Assembly: GCA_049596955.1 (NCBI GenBank)
Contig: JBMYMD010000011.1
Coordinates: 7,188-71,187, forward strand
Direction: 5' to 3'
DNA length: 64,000 nt
Source: UBA3478 sp049596955
GTDB taxonomy: Bacteria > Bacteroidota > Bacteroidia > Flavobacteriales > Flavobacteriaceae
Positions 62,253 through 64,000 of this stretch are shown in pieces. Under the pieces are notes generated by a model. It did not search any database. It was not told the origin of the DNA and saw only the letters and a list, made by a program, of their open reading frames with translations. Position 1 is the stretch's first letter. Each line of letters begins with the position of its first letter. A program made the translations under genes and the position numbers.

Positions 62253-63899
62253 TTAGTGCTCAAAAACCGCCTTAATCGGATTTCCTGTCGTTCCATTGGG
62301 ATATGAAATACCCAAAAGTATAGACATGGTCGGAGCGATGTCTGGAATTTCAGTACGCTCTACTGTACTTCCTTTAGAAATTCCTCGTCCATAAAACAAT
62401 AAAGGCACATGCGTGTCGTAATTCATTCCAGAGGCATGAGTCGACCCAAACCTTCGATTGGAGATATATCCTGGTTTTTGAATAAAGACAATATCCCCCG
62501 AATACTTGAGACTATGACCGTTTTGCACAAGGTTTTTCATTCGATTCAAGCCGTTGTGTCCATGTATCTCTTCGGCTGTGAATACATGTTCAATTTCAGG
62601 TCTTTTCATCAACTCCTCAACTATAAACGTGGTGAGCTCTATTTGATTCAGCATATTTTTTTTTAACACATCTTTATTGAGGACAATTTCATTGTAGTCG
62701 ACATTTTCTATGATTCCATTGACCCCATAAACATCCTTAAGAGTTTGATCTAATTCATTTCGAATTTGCCTTTTATTAATCTTTCCGGTTGGGATTTTAG
62801 CATCCCTCAAAAATTCAGAATTGTGCATAGCTCCGTGATCGGATGATAGAAAGAGGGTATATTCGTTTTGACCCACAGAGTTGTCTAAAAAATTAAGTAG
62901 ACGCTCAATATCTTTATCTAGCCTGATGTAGGTATCTTGTACTTCCTTTGAATTTACTCCATACTCATGGCCAATATAATCAGTTGAAGAAAAACTAATA
63001 GCCAAAAAATCGGTAATATCATCTTCACCTAAATTCTCATTTTGAATGGCCTCAATCGCAAAATCTATAGTCAACGCATTTCCAAAAGGGGTATCTTTTA
63101 AAATGTCAAAACCATCGTTTTTTGACCATAACTCACCTATTTCGTGAGGAAAAGCATTAGACGCCTCACCTTCAAATGTACTTTCATACGGATTTTCATC
63201 TGCTCCACTTTCAACATAAGCTCCTTTAAGCTGATTCCAGGTTTTCAGGTATTTCTCGCTAGAATCTCCAGCATTAAACGCTTTAACCCAATCTGGGAGT
63301 TCATCCATATAATAGGTTGATGAAATCCAATCGCCTTCTTGTTCACCTTCATACCAATAGGCCGCGTTCGCACTGTGACCTCCGGGTAAAACGGCTGAGC
63401 GATCTTTAATAGCAATAGAAATGACCTTAGCATTAAATTGATGATGAATTCGAAGTTCATCAGTGATGGTTGAAACCGACATGCGATGCGGTGATTTCCC
63501 TTTTGAAGAAGAGGTATTGAGGCTTGTATGACTCAAATCATCAACACAGTAAACCATTTGACGCTCAGCTCTATTAAACCAATCATTACCCAAAATACCA
63601 TGTACTGCTGGAGTCGTACCTGAATAAATAGAAGCATGCCCTGGACCTGTTACTGTGGGCACATAATTAAAGTGATGATTTTTTGCTGTAAATCCATCCT
63701 CAACTAATCGCTTAAATCCCCCCTCTCCATAGTGATTCCAAAAGCGGGTTAGGTAATCGTAGCGCATTTGATCTACAACAATTCCTACAACCAATTTAGG
63801 TTGTTCAAACAGCTTTTCATTTTTAGACGAAAACGGATTGTATAAAGCGGCTAAAACAATTCCAAACACCAATAAAATTGGAAAATAATTCTTCTTCAT
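62253..63899 (-). CDS. pafA: PafA-type alkaline phosphatase
   Basis: A 548-residue exported phosphomonoesterase of the alkaline phosphatase superfamily, PafA type, used by Bacteroidota to release phosphate without high-phosphate repression. An N-terminal hydrophobic signal/anchor spans about 6-22. Zinc ligands appear in VVDQMR (Asp43), STDYIGHEYG, SSDHGAMHN and STHASGMNYDTH. The nucleophile is Thr84 in PTVTGPGHAS, with Asn105 and the Lys165/Arg167 pair (AIKDR) matching the substrate-binding residues of PafA. Calcium or zinc dependence is not visible. Confidence 0.92.
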   Translation of the reverse strand: MKKNYFPILLVFGIVLAALYNPFSSKNEKLFEQPKLVVGIVVDQMRYDYLTRFWNHYGEGGFKRLVEDGFTAKNHHFNYVPTVTGPGHASIYSGTTPAVHGILGNDWFNRAERQMVYCVDDLSHTSLNTSSSKGKSPHRMSVSTITDELRIHHQFNAKVISIAIKDRSAVLPGGHSANAAYWYEGEQEGDWISSTYYMDELPDWVKAFNAGDSSEKYLKTWNQLKGAYVESGADENPYESTFEGEASNAFPHEIGELWSKNDGFDILKDTPFGNALTIDFAIEAIQNENLGEDDITDFLAISFSSTDYIGHEYGVNSKEVQDTYIRLDKDIERLLNFLDNSVGQNEYTLFLSSDHGAMHNSEFLRDAKIPTGKINKRQIRNELDQTLKDVYGVNGIIENVDYNEIVLNKDVLKKNMLNQIELTTFIVEELMKRPEIEHVFTAEEIHGHNGLNRMKNLVQNGHSLKYSGDIVFIQKPGYISNRRFGSTHASGMNYDTHVPLLFYGRGISKGSTVERTEIPDIAPTMSILLGISYPNGTTGNPIKAVFEH

Positions 63900-63929
63900 T
63901 TAAAGTATAATTTCAGGTAAGGTAGAAAA

Positions 63930-63937
63930 CAAAGTTA
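63930..63937 (-). promoter_or_regulatory. -7 box (TAACTTTG) for pafA
   Basis: A perfect minus-strand TAnnTTTG lies 30 bases before the pafA ATG. A TTG (63953-63955) is 15 bases further upstream, slightly closer than usual for a -33 element. No phosphate-box-like repeat is evident in the remaining 60 bases to the window edge. Confidence 0.5.
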
Positions 63938-64000
63938 AGGAAAAGCTAAAACCAAGGTTAAATTTAGGACACTTAATTACATGCTGATAATCATATACTT

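Overview
The window is a piece of an AT-rich chromosome from a marine member of the Bacteroidota, almost certainly a flavobacterium (Flavobacteriaceae or a close relative). The evidence is a Bacteroidota-type proteorhodopsin with its retinal-forming enzyme, a SusC/SusD outer-membrane importer pair, a PafA-type alkaline phosphatase, repeated TAnnTTTG (-7) promoter boxes typical of the Bacteroidota sigma factor, and the fused str-S10-spc-alpha ribosomal operon lacking tuf.

Layout. 1-5.4 kb: small accessory and housekeeping genes (a fatty acid hydroxylase-family membrane enzyme, queE, an archaemetzincin-like lipoprotein protease, a methyltransferase, a cysteine-cluster protein, a lipoprotein-hydrolase-VOC operon). 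5.4-8 kb: membrane-anchored HNH protein, folD, ffh. 8-9.8 kb: divergent blh and proteorhodopsin, a light-driven proton pump with the enzyme that makes its retinal. 9.8-17.4 kb, all leftward except one small unknown gene: argS, citrate synthase, a GT5 glycogen/starch synthase homologue, enolase, carA. 17.5-34.5 kb: one leftward superoperon from rpsL to rplQ with 29 ribosomal protein genes plus fusA, secY, infA and rpoA, including rpmJ and rpmD, which are too short for many gene callers. It has a promoter upstream of rpsL, a terminator after rplQ, and two structured spacers (before rplC and before rpsD) that look like autoregulatory sites. 34.5-34.9 kb: the only long gene-free gap. 34.9-43.4 kb: susC, susD, two sister surface lipoproteins with swapped C-terminal halves, and a tandem pair of unknown exported paralogues. 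43.4-49.4 kb: rlmB, rarA, an exported unknown, a YjjG-type nucleotidase, a degenerate deacetylase-like protein and a murein peptide ligase. 49.5-57.2 kb: cupin, atypical SDR, obgE, adk, hpt, purK-purE, an M3 oligopeptidase and a UbiA-like membrane protein. 57.3-64 kb: gcvP, a KAS III-glycosyltransferase pair and pafA.

Most of the window is core metabolism and translation. No insertion sequence, prophage, CRISPR array, tRNA or rRNA was seen. The points most worth following are RNA structures inside the ribosomal operon, the modular lipoprotein pair beside SusCD, the tandem exported paralogues, and a recurring start-site trap: the TTTG of the -7 box creates false TTG start codons, and the real genes begin just downstream with very short leaders.
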